DNA of 64,000 nucleotides from Litoreibacter ponti (lineage in GTDB: Bacteria; Pseudomonadota; Alphaproteobacteria; Rhodobacterales; Rhodobacteraceae), in contig NZ_QBKS01000002.1 of the NCBI RefSeq assembly GCF_003054285.1, positions 124,001 through 188,000 on the forward strand, written 5' to 3'. Below, piece by piece: positions 1 to 7,758 of the stretch; the stretch's first letter is position 1; each line of letters begins with the position of its first letter. The notes below the pieces were generated by a model. That model was not told where the DNA came from. It did not search any database and saw only the letters and a list, made by a program, of their open reading frames with translations. A program made the position numbers and the translations under genes.

Positions 1-25
1 TGTGCCGGCCTGAGCGAGGGACTGC

Positions 26-481
26 TCAGCACCCGTCGCGGCCGAAGACCAGAACCCAGTGATTTCCGGGTCCCCGGGCGGCCCCGAACGCCCGCGCCTC
101 ACGCGACAGGTTATTGCGGCGATGCCCCGGGCTTGCCATCCAGGACGCCATGGCCGCGGCAGCGCTCGGCTGGCCTTGGGCGATGTTTTCGGCGACGTAG
201 CAATACCCAAAGCCTTGCGCCTGCACCCGGTCAGACACTTGCGAGCCACCGCTGCCGGTGTGGCTGAACCGACCCGTGCGCGCCATATCCGTGGCATGCG
301 CCTGAGCTGCCGCAACGAGCCGCGCGTCGCGCGCAAGCGGCGGAAGCCCTCGCGCCGTCCGCTCCGCGTTCAGCAAAGCGCCGAGTTCGCCCTGCGTGGC
401 GACTGGCACTGTGACGACAGGCTCCTCTGGCGTACACCCCAGAAGGACCGTGAGTAGAACTGTACCAAGGAACATCCGCAT
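26..481 (-). CDS. CAP/SCP-domain lipoprotein
   Basis: The 151-aa product begins with a short hydrophobic stretch ending in LLGC, a lipobox, so it is probably a lipoprotein anchored by Cys. The rest is a small CAP (SCP/PR1-like) domain: LNAERTARGLPPL helix, HATDMARTGRFSHTG, YCYVAENIAQG and a C-terminal HWVLVFGR strand. The CAP signature residues His, Glu and a second His are visible. I chose the ATG at 481 because TAGGAG lies just upstream on the minus strand; a longer reading frame exists but runs into the preceding gene. It sits 10 nt after the amidohydrolase gene and is probably co-transcribed. Bacterial CAP proteins are extracytoplasmic, with no single agreed function. Confidence 0.85.
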   Translation of the reverse strand: MRMFLGTVLLTVLLGCTPEEPVVTVPVATQGELGALLNAERTARGLPPLARDARLVAAAQAHATDMARTGRFSHTGSGGSQVSDRVQAQGFGYCYVAENIAQGQPSAAAAMASWMASPGHRRNNLSREARAFGAARGPGNHWVLVFGRDGC

Positions 482-491
482 CGCAGCTCTC

Positions 492-1835
492 CTACAGGCT
501 TTCGGCCAGCTTCCCGGCCAGCGCGTTTTGGCGCGCGATTGTCGCCGACAGGTCGAGCGTTTCAAATTGGCCGTCGCGGATCACCACGCGGCCTTCGACA
601 ATCAGATCCCGCACGCGGGTCGGACCAGCCAGCAGCAAGGCGGCAGGATCCCATGACCCCGCGCTCTCGATGCCGCTGACATCCCAGATCGCGATATCGG
701 CGCGGTAGCCCTCGCGCAGCTGCCCACATTCGCCGCCACGACCCAGCACTTGTGCGCCGCCGCGGGTCGCAATTTCGAGCGCCTCGCGCGCGGCCATCGC
801 ATCTGCCCCGCGTGCGACGCGCTGCAACAGCATCGTCTGCCGGGCCTCCGCCACCAGATTGCCCGCGTCATTCGAGGCCGAGCCATCGACGCCCAGGCCG
901 ACCGGCACGCCCGCATCGCGCATCGCCCGCACCGGAGCGATGCCCGAGCCGAGCCGGCAATTGGAGCACGGGCAATGGGCCACGCCGGTCTTGGTGCGCG
1001 CGAACAAATCAATCTCGCGGCCATCCAGCTTGACGCAATGGGCGTGCCAGACGTCATCCCCGACCCAGCCCAGATCTTCGGCGTATTGTCCGGGGCGGCA
1101 GCCGAAGGTCTCCAGCGAGTAGGCGATGTCTTCGTCATTCTCTGCCAGATGAGTGTGGAGCATCACGCCCTTGTCGCGCGCCAGAAGGGCCGTTTCACGC
1201 ATCAGGTCGCGCGACACCGAGAAGGGCGAACATGGCGCGAGGCCCACCCGCACCATCGCACCTGCGCTGTCATCATGGAACCGGTCCACCAGCCGGATGC
1301 AATCGTCGAGAATTGCGCGCTCATCTTCGACCAGATCATCGGGCGGCAGGCCACCGCCGCTCTCGCCAATGGACATGGAGCCGCGTGTCGCGTGAAAGCG
1401 CAGGCCGACCTCGCCCGCCGCGGCAATCGTGTCATCAAGGGTCGCGCCACCGGGATAAAGATAAAGATGATCCGAGGTCATCGTGCAGCCCGACAGTGCC
1501 AGCTCCGCCAACCCGACCTTGGCCGAGGTAAAGATCTCCTCCGGCCCGAACCGCGCCCAAATTGGATAGAGCGTCTGCAGCCAGCCAAATAGAAGCGCGT
1601 CCTGCCCGCCGGGCACCGCGCGTGTCAGCGTCTGGTAGAGATGGTGATGGGTGTTAACCAAGCCGGGTGTGACGACGCAGCCCGCTGCGTTGATGGTGGT
1701 GCCGGTGCTCTCGAGCCCATGACCGACGCCCACAATGACACCATCGCGCACCCGAATGTCCGCATCCGCAAGCTCTTGGCGCGCGTCGTTCATAGTCAGG
1801 ATCGTGTGTGCCCCGCGGATCAGCAGCTCAGACAT
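492..1835 (-). CDS. 8-oxoguanine deaminase-type amidohydrolase
   Basis: This 447-aa protein is a metal-dependent amidohydrolase of the TrzA/AtzB/guanine-deaminase group. The first metal motif is H63-x-H65 in GLVNTHHHLYQ, followed by HTHLAEND, a WHAHCVKLD segment and LGVDGSASND with the catalytic Asp. The combination of NTHHHLYQTLTRAVP with CSNCRLGSG is typical of 8-oxoguanine deaminases, which convert 8-oxoguanine to urate in the cytosol. Hydroxyatrazine-type hydrolases are close relatives, so the exact substrate is inferred. The ATG at 1835 overlaps the end of the upstream phosphatase gene by 8 nt, so the genes are probably translated from one mRNA. Confidence 0.82.
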   Translation of the reverse strand: MSELLIRGAHTILTMNDARQELADADIRVRDGVIVGVGHGLESTGTTINAAGCVVTPGLVNTHHHLYQTLTRAVPGGQDALLFGWLQTLYPIWARFGPEEIFTSAKVGLAELALSGCTMTSDHLYLYPGGATLDDTIAAAGEVGLRFHATRGSMSIGESGGGLPPDDLVEDERAILDDCIRLVDRFHDDSAGAMVRVGLAPCSPFSVSRDLMRETALLARDKGVMLHTHLAENDEDIAYSLETFGCRPGQYAEDLGWVGDDVWHAHCVKLDGREIDLFARTKTGVAHCPCSNCRLGSGIAPVRAMRDAGVPVGLGVDGSASNDAGNLVAEARQTMLLQRVARGADAMAAREALEIATRGGAQVLGRGGECGQLREGYRADIAIWDVSGIESAGSWDPAALLLAGPTRVRDLIVEGRVVIRDGQFETLDLSATIARQNALAGKLAESL

Positions 1836-2625
1836 GACGGGCCAGAATTTCAAGTACCGCGGCGTGCATTTCGGGCGAGGCAGCGGCCACCGCCGTGCCC
1901 CCCTGATCCGCGGGCGCGCCCTGCCAGTCGGTGACCACGCCCCCGGCGGCCTCGACGACGCCGATGGGGCCTTGGATATCGTAGGGTGCGAGCCCCGCCT
2001 CGATCACCAGATCAATCTGGCCCGCTGCCAATAAAGCATACGCGTAGCAATCCATGCCGTAGCGCGTCAGCCGACAGGTCTCTGCGACCTCACGGAACGC
2101 GGCTGCCTGCGTGGCGGTGCCCACTTCGGGGAAGGTGGTAAAGATCGTGGCATCCGCCAGCGTTTTGCAGCCCGATACTTGCAAGGGCCCGTCACTATGC
2201 GGACCTTTGAAGCTGGCCTGTCCCAGACCCCCGAGAAAGCGCTCGCCGATATAGGGCTGGTCGATCAGCCCAAGGATCACCCGCGTGCCGTCGTGCAATC
2301 CGACCAGCGTGCCCCATGTGGGCGTGCCCGAGATGTAGCCGCGCGTGCCGTCGATCGGGTCAAGCACCCATGTCAGGCCAGAGCTGCCCTGTTTGGTGCC
2401 GTATTCCTCGCCCAGGATCGCGTCCTGCGGCCGCTCGCGGTCCAGGATATCGCGCATCGCCTTCTCGGCCGCGCGGTCTGCCACGGTGACGGGATCAAAC
2501 CGGTCCGCCTCCTTGGAGCTGGTATCAAGCCCGGAGCTCCGGAAATAGCGCAGTGTCTCGCCACGGGCGGCATCGGCCAGCCGGTGGGTGAGCGCCACCA
2601 GTTCCGTCTTGTCGATCTCTCCCAT
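1828..2625 (-). CDS. hisN: Inositol monophosphatase-family phosphatase, HisN-like
   Basis: The 265-aa product has the family hallmarks: GEEYG around residues 72-76, WVLDPIDGTR at 86-95, and a C-terminal APYDIQGPIGVVEAAGGVVTDW block carrying the last metal-binding Asp. These Mg-dependent enzymes remove phosphate from small molecules. The form with GEE and DPIDGTRGYISG resembles HisN-type histidinol-phosphatases, which fits an organism whose hisD is elsewhere in this window, but inositol-1-phosphate cannot be excluded. The start at 2625 has a GGAGG a few bases upstream. It is the upstream partner of the deaminase and CAP lipoprotein genes. Confidence 0.82.
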   Translation of the reverse strand: MGEIDKTELVALTHRLADAARGETLRYFRSSGLDTSSKEADRFDPVTVADRAAEKAMRDILDRERPQDAILGEEYGTKQGSSGLTWVLDPIDGTRGYISGTPTWGTLVGLHDGTRVILGLIDQPYIGERFLGGLGQASFKGPHSDGPLQVSGCKTLADATIFTTFPEVGTATQAAAFREVAETCRLTRYGMDCYAYALLAAGQIDLVIEAGLAPYDIQGPIGVVEAAGGVVTDWQGAPADQGGTAVAAASPEMHAAVLEILARHV

Positions 2626-2676
2626 GCTCCGCCTCCGCTGCACCACGTTCTCTTGTGACGCGCGGGGCGCGCGGGA

Positions 2677-2985
2677 TCAAGCGTCCGCGCTCTGCTCAGG
2701 CGCGCGGCGCGGCGTAGCTGGCGCGGCGCGCACGAAGCTGGCCGCCCCGTCCGGTGCGCCTTCCGCCTCGTCCAGCCCATCAAAGAAGTATGATACCGGG
2801 ACATCCATGGCCTGCGCGATATCCCAAAGACGCGAGGCGCTGATGCGGTTCGCGCCCGTCTCGTATTTCTGGATCTGCTGAAACCGGATGCCCAGCGCAT
2901 CGGCCAGCTCGGACTGGGTCATGCCGACGAGCCATCTTTGATGACGCAGGCGTTTGCCCACGTGAATGTCGACGACATGTGCCAT
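2677..2985 (-). CDS. XRE-family transcriptional regulator
   Basis: A 102-aa DNA-binding protein with one helix-turn-helix domain at about residues 8-62. It reads GKRLRHQRWLVGMTQSELA then LGIRFQQIQKYETGANRIS, a clear Cro/CI-type fold. The C-terminal 35 residues are acidic then Ala/Pro-rich and look disordered. It is divergent from the quinone oxidoreductase gene across a 150-bp gap and lies 51 nt upstream of the phosphatase gene, so it could control either side. Single-domain proteins like this are abundant in Rhodobacterales; the target is unknown. Confidence 0.85.
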   Translation of the reverse strand: MAHVVDIHVGKRLRHQRWLVGMTQSELADALGIRFQQIQKYETGANRISASRLWDIAQAMDVPVSYFFDGLDEAEGAPDGAASFVRAAPATPRRAPEQSADA

Positions 2986-3135
2986 GCCCAGCTACTCCAT
3001 TGTCCGTTCCCGACTCTGTGCGCAAGAAAGCAAACAATTCCTTAACACAGGCGCGCCTTTCGTCGGGGAAGCGGTGGCCTCTGCGGACAGGCTTGGCTAG
3101 GCTCGCCCGCGACACCGTCCCACGAAGGAGCCCCC

Positions 3136-4095
3136 ATGCGCGCGTTTCAGGTCACCGCTCACGACACCCCGCCCAGCCTGCAAGATATCCCGCGCCCGGC
3201 GCCCGGCCCCGGGGAGGTCCTGCTCGACATCGCGGCCTGCGGGTTGAATTTCGGCGACCTACTGATGGTCAAGGGCACTTATCAGGAGCGCCCCGATCTG
3301 CCCTTCACGCTCGGAATGGAGGTCGCAGGCACAGTGGCAGAGGTCGGCGAAGGCGTGACCTCTCCCTCCGTCGGCCAGCGTGTCGCGGTATTTGGCGGCC
3401 ATGGCGGGCTGGCGGAGTGTGGTGTCTACAAAGCCGCGCTCTGCGTCCCGCTGCCCGAGGCGATGAGCTTCGAGCATGCGGCGGCTTTTCAGGTGGCCTA
3501 TTCCACCAGCCATGTCGCACTGGATTACCGCGCGCAGCTGAAGCCCGGCGACACGCTGCTGGTCACCGGGGCCGCCGGCGGCGTGGGCCTGACGGCGGTC
3601 GAGCTTGGAAAACTCATCGGTGCCACGGTGATTGCTGCGGCGCGTGGCCCGGAAAAGTTGGAAATCTGCAAGAAGGCCGGGGCCGATCACCTGATCGACA
3701 CCGACAAGGACGACCTGCGCGAGGTGGTCAAATCCTTGGGCGGCGCGGACGTGGTCTATGACGCGGTCGGGGGCGATCTGTTCAAGGCCGCCCTGCGCGC
3801 CTGCAAGCCCGAGGCGCGCGTGCTGACGATCGGTTTTGCATCCGGCGACGTGCCGCAAATCGCGGCCAATCATATCCTGGTCAAGAACATCAACGTGATC
3901 GGCTTCTACTGGGGCGGCTACCTGACGTTCAAACCCGAGGTGCTGACCGACAGCCTCAAGACACTGGCGGGCTGGTACACCGAGGGCAAGTTGCACCCGC
4001 ATATCAGCCACACTCTGCCGCTCGAGCAGGCCGGCGAAGGGCTGGAGCTTTTGCGCTCCCGCCGCTCCACCGGGAAGGTTGTGATCACCACTTAG
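3136..4095 (+). CDS. NADPH:quinone oxidoreductase family protein
   Basis: A 319-aa zinc-independent medium-chain dehydrogenase/reductase. The N-terminal GroES-like domain contains GLNFGDLLMVKGTYQ (about 37-51) and the coenzyme-binding motif GAAGGVG is at 145-151, followed by AARGPEKLE, which suggests NADPH preference. No structural-zinc cysteine cluster is present. The family reduces quinones or alkenals in the cytosol and is often linked to acyl-CoA or oxidative-stress metabolism. An AAGGAG site precedes the ATG at 3136. Its stop codon overlaps that of the convergent LysR gene by 4 nt. Confidence 0.85.
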   Translation: MRAFQVTAHDTPPSLQDIPRPAPGPGEVLLDIAACGLNFGDLLMVKGTYQERPDLPFTLGMEVAGTVAEVGEGVTSPSVGQRVAVFGGHGGLAECGVYKAALCVPLPEAMSFEHAAAFQVAYSTSHVALDYRAQLKPGDTLLVTGAAGGVGLTAVELGKLIGATVIAAARGPEKLEICKKAGADHLIDTDKDDLREVVKSLGGADVVYDAVGGDLFKAALRACKPEARVLTIGFASGDVPQIAANHILVKNINVIGFYWGGYLTFKPEVLTDSLKTLAGWYTEGKLHPHISHTLPLEQAGEGLELLRSRRSTGKVVITT

Positions 4096-4961
4096 GCGGC
4101 GGCGATCTTGCGATCCGCACCATAGGCTTCGTGTATCATGGCGCGCAGGGCCGACAGAACCGGGTCCTCTTTGCTTTGCAGATACAGCGCGATCTGGGTT
4201 TTTCCCGGGTCCGGCAGCGCACCGTCATGGGGGATCGGCGCGGTCTGGCGCGGATAGACCCCGGTGATCGCCGCATGCACGCCGAGATCGGCACTGACCA
4301 CGGCCTCGACCGCGTTGTCGAGGTCGGAGTAGACCACCGGCTCCCATGCCACGCCCACATCATCAAGTCGCTTCAGGACACCGGGGCGGAAGATACAGTT
4401 CGTGCAGAACGCGACAGGCAACGGCCGTTGCTTCCACGCGGTGCCGCCTTCAGCCCCAATCCAGACCAGTGGCAGCTCCACTAGCGCTTCGCCCCCCGGG
4501 CCGGGTTGCTCTTCGGTGGTCAGGATCGCGTCGCACTCGCCGCGCCCGAACATCTCGCGCAAGCGCATCGTGGGGGCCGAGACCAGCTTGATCTGGACCC
4601 GCGGGAAATCACCCGCAAAGCGACGCAGGATAGGTGGAATGTAGGGATATATGATGTCATGGGGGACACCCAGACTGATCTCGCCCTCGTATTCCTGCGC
4701 GGTCAGCTTGGTGTAGATCTCGTCGTTGAGCGCCAGCATCCGTCGTGCGTAGCTCAGCAGTTGCTCCCCTTCCGCGGTCAAGGACACCGAGCGGTTTGAG
4801 CGGTCGAGCAGGGACACATCCAGCGCCTCCTCTAGCCGCTTGAGCTGCATCGACACCGCAGATTGCGTGAGATGCAAATGCCCGGCCGCCTTCGTCACGC
4901 CACCACTATCGGCAACGGCCACGAAGGAACGCAGGGAGGTTAGATCGAGATTTCGGGGCAT
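4092..4961 (-). CDS. LysR-family transcriptional regulator
   Basis: A 289-aa LysR regulator with the N-terminal winged helix at residues 4-63 (LTSLRSFVAVADSGGVTKAA and LHLTQSAVSMQLKRLEEAL) and a C-terminal periplasmic-binding-like effector domain. It is divergent from the DUF1127 gene across a 122-bp AT-rich gap that holds a dyad fitting a LysR operator, so it probably regulates itself and that gene. The effector cannot be told from the sequence. The 3' end overlaps the quinone oxidoreductase gene tail to tail. Confidence 0.9.
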   Translation of the reverse strand: MPRNLDLTSLRSFVAVADSGGVTKAAGHLHLTQSAVSMQLKRLEEALDVSLLDRSNRSVSLTAEGEQLLSYARRMLALNDEIYTKLTAQEYEGEISLGVPHDIIYPYIPPILRRFAGDFPRVQIKLVSAPTMRLREMFGRGECDAILTTEEQPGPGGEALVELPLVWIGAEGGTAWKQRPLPVAFCTNCIFRPGVLKRLDDVGVAWEPVVYSDLDNAVEAVVSADLGVHAAITGVYPRQTAPIPHDGALPDPGKTQIALYLQSKEDPVLSALRAMIHEAYGADRKIAAA

Positions 4962-4974
4962 ATCAATCTCCGTG

Positions 4975-4998
4975 ATGAATTATCTCAAAACCATTCAT
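4975..4998. promoter_or_regulatory. Candidate LysR operator dyad
   Basis: ATGAAT and ATTCAT flank a 12-nt spacer, giving an interrupted dyad 14-37 nt upstream of the LysR start codon and inside the divergent LysR/DUF1127 gap. LysR-type proteins usually bind interrupted dyads with a T-N11-A core near their own promoter. The assignment to this regulator is an inference from position. Confidence 0.4.
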
Positions 4999-5083
4999 TT
5001 CACATATGAAGCATATGGCTCCATATATATCAACATAAATGATCCTTACATGGATTTTCATCACAGAACCGAAAGATAGACCC

Positions 5084-5290
5084 ATGACCGATTTCACGTC
5101 CTCCGCCGCCGCATCCCGTCCCTCGCGGGCCCGTGGCATCAGTCTCTTGAGCTACCTCGCGCTGTATCGCCAACGTCGGGCCCTTGCCGCACTCGACGAA
5201 GATCGCCTCGCCGATCTTGGCCTGAGCCGGTTCGAGGCCGATGCGGAGGCAAGACGCCCGATCTGGGACGCGCCCGCCCATTGGAAGTGA
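5084..5290 (+). CDS. DUF1127 (YjiS-like) small protein
   Basis: A 68-aa protein whose C-terminal half, YRQRRALAALDEDRLADLGL, is a typical DUF1127 domain. The N-terminal part is Ser/Ala-rich. Alphaproteobacterial DUF1127 proteins are small, basic and often stress-induced; some act in RNA or phosphate-related regulation, but no function can be given to this one. The ATG at 5084 is preferred over one 15 codons earlier because the domain then has its normal length. A strong hairpin terminator follows, so it is probably a single-gene transcript. Confidence 0.85.
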   Translation: MTDFTSSAAASRPSRARGISLLSYLALYRQRRALAALDEDRLADLGLSRFEADAEARRPIWDAPAHWK

Positions 5291-5316
5291 CTGCGCTTCG
5301 GCCAATGCAACCTCGC

Positions 5317-5358
5317 GCAAAAGGCCCAGTCGGAGAGCACTCGGCCGGGCCTTTTTGC
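5317..5358 (+). terminator. Rho-independent terminator after DUF1127 gene
   Basis: GCAAAAGGCCC at 5317-5327 pairs with GGGCCTTTTTGC at 5347-5358 around a 19-nt loop that can pair further. The T-run on the plus strand ends the DUF1127 transcript, and the A-run gives a weaker signal in the other direction. Confidence 0.8.
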
Positions 5359-5529
5359 GACGCAGGTCACTGATTGGGTACGCAGCTGTAGCCGTCATCG
5401 GCGGCGTTCTGCCGTCACTCGAATGCGCGCTATTTCATCGCATTTCGTCAACAAAAACACCAAAATCGCCGCGGCTGTGCCCGTTTAGTCGAATTGGTCA
5501 GAATTTATGACGAAAACAGTGCGGAATAT

Positions 5530-5560
5530 CTTGAAATAGCGGGTCCATTGCCCCATTTTT
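5530..5560 (+). promoter_or_regulatory. Sigma-32 (RpoH) type heat-shock promoter
   Basis: CTTGAA (5530-5535), a 15-nt spacer, then CCCCATTTTT (5551-5560) matches the classical sigma-32 promoter, CTTGAA-N13-17-CCCCATNT, at every conserved base. It lies 65 nt upstream of the Bax-inhibitor-1 start codon with no other gene between. This predicts RpoH-dependent, membrane or heat-stress induction of that gene. Confidence 0.65.
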
Positions 5561-5624
5561 CTAAGCATACCCGGCTTGGGATGTCCCCGCGCCGCTAGAG
5601 ACTTGCCTGAAAGGGAGTGCTTAC

Positions 5625-6347
5625 ATGGCTGAATACGAGACGATGCAGTCGGCGGGCGTAGGAACGCGGTCCGCTGCCATCGACGAGGGCCTCAAGGCCC
5701 ATATGAGTAAGATTTACGGACTGATGTCCATTGCGATGCTGATCACTGGTGGTGTGGCATTCGTCGTTGGCAACAACGATGCGATGCTGGCAGCCATCTT
5801 CGGCACGCCGCTGAAATGGGTTGTGATGTTCGCCCCGCTGGTCGTGGTCTTCGCCTTTGGCGCGATGATCAACAAGCTGTCGGCAGGCGCCGCGCAGCTG
5901 GTCTTCTGGGCCTTCTCCGCGCTGATGGGTCTGTCCATCAGCTACATTTTCGCGGTCTACACCGGCCTGTCGATCGCTCAGACCTTCATGACCACGGCGA
6001 TCGCCTTCGCGGGTCTCAGCCTCTACGGCTATACCACGAAGAAGGACATCTCCGGTTGGGGGTCGTTCCTGATCATGGGCGTGATCGGCCTGATCGTGGC
6101 CTCGATCATCAACATCTTTGTGGGCTCTGCCGCGATCCAGTTTGCGGTGTCGGTCCTCGGTGTGCTGATCTTCGCAGGCCTGACGGCCTATGACACGCAG
6201 CGTCTGAAGAACGAGTACATTCAGATGGCGAATTACGGTCAGAGCGACTGGCTTGCGAAATCCGCGATCATGGGCGCCCTGAGCCTGTACCTGAACTTCC
6301 TGAACATGTTCATGTTCCTGCTACAGTTCATGGGCTCGCGCGAGTAA
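5625..6347 (+). CDS. Bax inhibitor-1/YccA-family membrane protein
   Basis: A 240-aa inner-membrane protein with about seven hydrophobic segments between residues 30 and 235 after a polar N-terminus. The YDTQRLKN motif (about 188-195) before the last membrane segments is the conserved BI-1 signature carrying the Asp involved in calcium or proton leak in this family. E. coli YccA binds FtsH and limits degradation of membrane proteins; a similar role here is an inference. GGGAG precedes the start at good spacing. It stands alone between a sigma-32-type promoter and a strong terminator. Confidence 0.9.
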   Translation: MAEYETMQSAGVGTRSAAIDEGLKAHMSKIYGLMSIAMLITGGVAFVVGNNDAMLAAIFGTPLKWVVMFAPLVVVFAFGAMINKLSAGAAQLVFWAFSALMGLSISYIFAVYTGLSIAQTFMTTAIAFAGLSLYGYTTKKDISGWGSFLIMGVIGLIVASIINIFVGSAAIQFAVSVLGVLIFAGLTAYDTQRLKNEYIQMANYGQSDWLAKSAIMGALSLYLNFLNMFMFLLQFMGSRE

Positions 6348-6368
6348 TTGCAACACGCCAGACAAACG

Positions 6369-6401
6369 AAAAGGGCCAGCTTCGCGCTGGCCCTTTTTTT
6401 A
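6369..6401. terminator. Bidirectional rho-independent terminator
   Basis: AAAGGGCCAGC and GCTGGCCCTTT form a perfect 11-bp stem with a 5-nt loop (TTCGC), followed by seven Ts on the plus strand and a four-T run on the minus strand. It lies between the convergent BI-1 and lipoprotein genes and serves both. Confidence 0.92.
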
Positions 6402-6423
6402 ATTGCGGTCCGGTGAAGGGTGT

Positions 6424-6744
6424 TTAGATGCCGCGCGCCTGTGCCCGGGCCTGCGCCGGTGTCAGCGTGCCATTGGTAATGAACTCGCCCGTGCGGGACG
6501 AGGCCGTGCCCTGGCGGACAGTGCGCACCTGGCTTGTTCCGACAGCCGCCCGTTCACGGTCTGTGAAGACCGAATAACCGCTCGGGGCCGGGAAGACACC
6601 CGGCTCGCCGCGGGCGGCGCGGGCTTGAAATTCGACTTTGCTGCTTGGCCCGAACTCGGCGCCGGTCAGCCAATCATTGTGCACGCCGCGCTGGTCAGAG
6701 CACGCGGCCAAAGCAAGAATCGGTAGTATCAGTAGTTTTTTCAC
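6424..6744 (-). CDS. Small lipoprotein of unknown function
   Basis: A 106-aa protein starting MKKLLILPILALAAC, a textbook lipoprotein signal with the lipobox LAAC. The mature part has no domain I recognise; it is polar, with TDRERAAVGTSQVRTVRQG in the middle and an Ala/Gln/Arg-rich tail. It is probably exported and lipid-anchored. The gene is monocistronic, ending at the shared terminator with BI-1. Confidence 0.75.
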   Translation of the reverse strand: MKKLLILPILALAACSDQRGVHNDWLTGAEFGPSSKVEFQARAARGEPGVFPAPSGYSVFTDRERAAVGTSQVRTVRQGTASSRTGEFITNGTLTPAQARAQARGI

Positions 6745-6811
6745 GGTCTATACCCCCAAGATATGGTGGGGAGGGTAAAGTGGTCGTCCGAGTCCATCAA
6801 GCAAATTCCCG

Positions 6812-7303
6812 CTAAAAGTCGAGCTTCATTTGAACGGCCGGAAAATCAATGCCGCCGCGCAAAGGAACCGTGATTTCACCCAAGGCCAAGAACCCCATCG
6901 CGGCATAGAACGGCACCGCCGTCCTGGTCGCCTGGCACGCCATCTGCACCGCACCCGCCGACCGGGCCTCGAACAGGACCCGCTCCATCATCGCGCGCCC
7001 GATGCCTTGGCGCACGCGGGCCGGATCGGTGACGACATGGCGTACATGCGCCACGCCCGGACGTAGCGATGCACCACCGGGGGCCGCCATGCTCCAGCCG
7101 CCCGCCCCCACAAGGATCGCGCCATCAAAGACGCCGTAATAGGTGCCAGAGGTCACCAACCCAGGCTGCGCCCGACTGATGAGCGGCAAGGCGGTCACCA
7201 GCACCGACGCAGGATAGTCCGGCTTCAGCAGCACCGGGTAGGCGCGCGCCAGCAGCGCGTCAACTGCGGGAATATCGGCACGTGTCGTGGGGCGGATGTC
7301 CAT
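6812..7303 (-). CDS. GNAT-family N-acetyltransferase
   Basis: A 163-aa GNAT enzyme. Motif A, with the acetyl-CoA pyrophosphate loop, reads HVVTDPARVRQGIGRAMM (about residues 92-109), and the final strand GFLALGEITVPL follows an AVPFYAAMGF motif. The acceptor substrate cannot be predicted. GGAG lies just before the ATG at 7303; an upstream ATG gives a 6-residue extension without a ribosome site. It lies downstream of rpmG but behind that gene's terminator. Confidence 0.85.
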   Translation of the reverse strand: MDIRPTTRADIPAVDALLARAYPVLLKPDYPASVLVTALPLISRAQPGLVTSGTYYGVFDGAILVGAGGWSMAAPGGASLRPGVAHVRHVVTDPARVRQGIGRAMMERVLFEARSAGAVQMACQATRTAVPFYAAMGFLALGEITVPLRGGIDFPAVQMKLDF

Positions 7304-7319
7304 GGTCCTCTCCAAACGC

Positions 7320-7347
7320 AAAAAGCCGCGCTCTAGGGCGCGGCTTT
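7320..7347 (-). terminator. Rho-independent terminator of rpmG
   Basis: GCCGCGC at 7325-7331 pairs with GCGCGGC at 7338-7344 around a 6-nt loop. The five As at 7320-7324 become a T-run on the minus strand, directly downstream of rpmG. Confidence 0.85.
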
Positions 7348-7372
7348 CTCAAATTCGTCGAAGGGGGCGATC

Positions 7373-7540
7373 TTACTTGATCTTGCCTTCTTTGTATTCG
7401 ACATGCTTGCGCGCAACGGGGTCGTATTTGCGTACGACCATCTTCTCGGTCATGGTGCGGGCGTTTTTCTTGGTCACGTAGAAGTGGCCGGTGCCTGCGG
7501 ACGAGTTCAGGCGGATTTTGATAGTGGTTGGCTTCGCCAT
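7373..7540 (-). CDS. rpmG: 50S ribosomal protein L33
   Basis: A 55-aa L33 protein starting MAKPTTIKIRLNSSAGTGHF and ending in the usual YKEGKIK tail. The pairs of zinc-binding cysteines found in some L33 forms are absent, so this is the zinc-independent form normal for alphaproteobacteria. GAGGAG upstream fixes the start at 7540. Monocistronic with its own terminator. Confidence 0.97.
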   Translation of the reverse strand: MAKPTTIKIRLNSSAGTGHFYVTKKNARTMTEKMVVRKYDPVARKHVEYKEGKIK

Positions 7541-7758
7541 CTCACGTCTCCTCATGGGGGGCCGAACATCTGTCGCCAGCCCGGAAATTCACTAGAACCC
7601 GCCTTCTAAGGGTCTGCGCGCGCCTGTCAACCGAGAAAGCGTGCCAGGCAGCCCCGATCGGCGGCAACCCGGCGCCCGGCCGGGGTAGGTCAGTCCGCAC
7701 TTGCCTTTGGCTTCCCTTGCGTCATCCTGTGACGTATTACCCTGAAGCTGAAGGACCC

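Noticed and set aside
1..25. A gene end at the left edge
   Set aside because: Only 25 bases precede the stop of the CAP-domain gene; this is too little to identify anything.
7373..7540. Possible truncated or zinc-losing rpmG pseudogene
   Set aside because: The lack of CxxC pairs is normal for the zinc-independent L33 form. Length, ribosome site and terminator are intact.
7681..7758. Promoter upstream of the gamma-glutamyltransferase gene
   Set aside because: CGTCA-TCCTG-TGACG is a short dyad, but no -35/-10 pair with acceptable spacing could be recognised, so no promoter is annotated.
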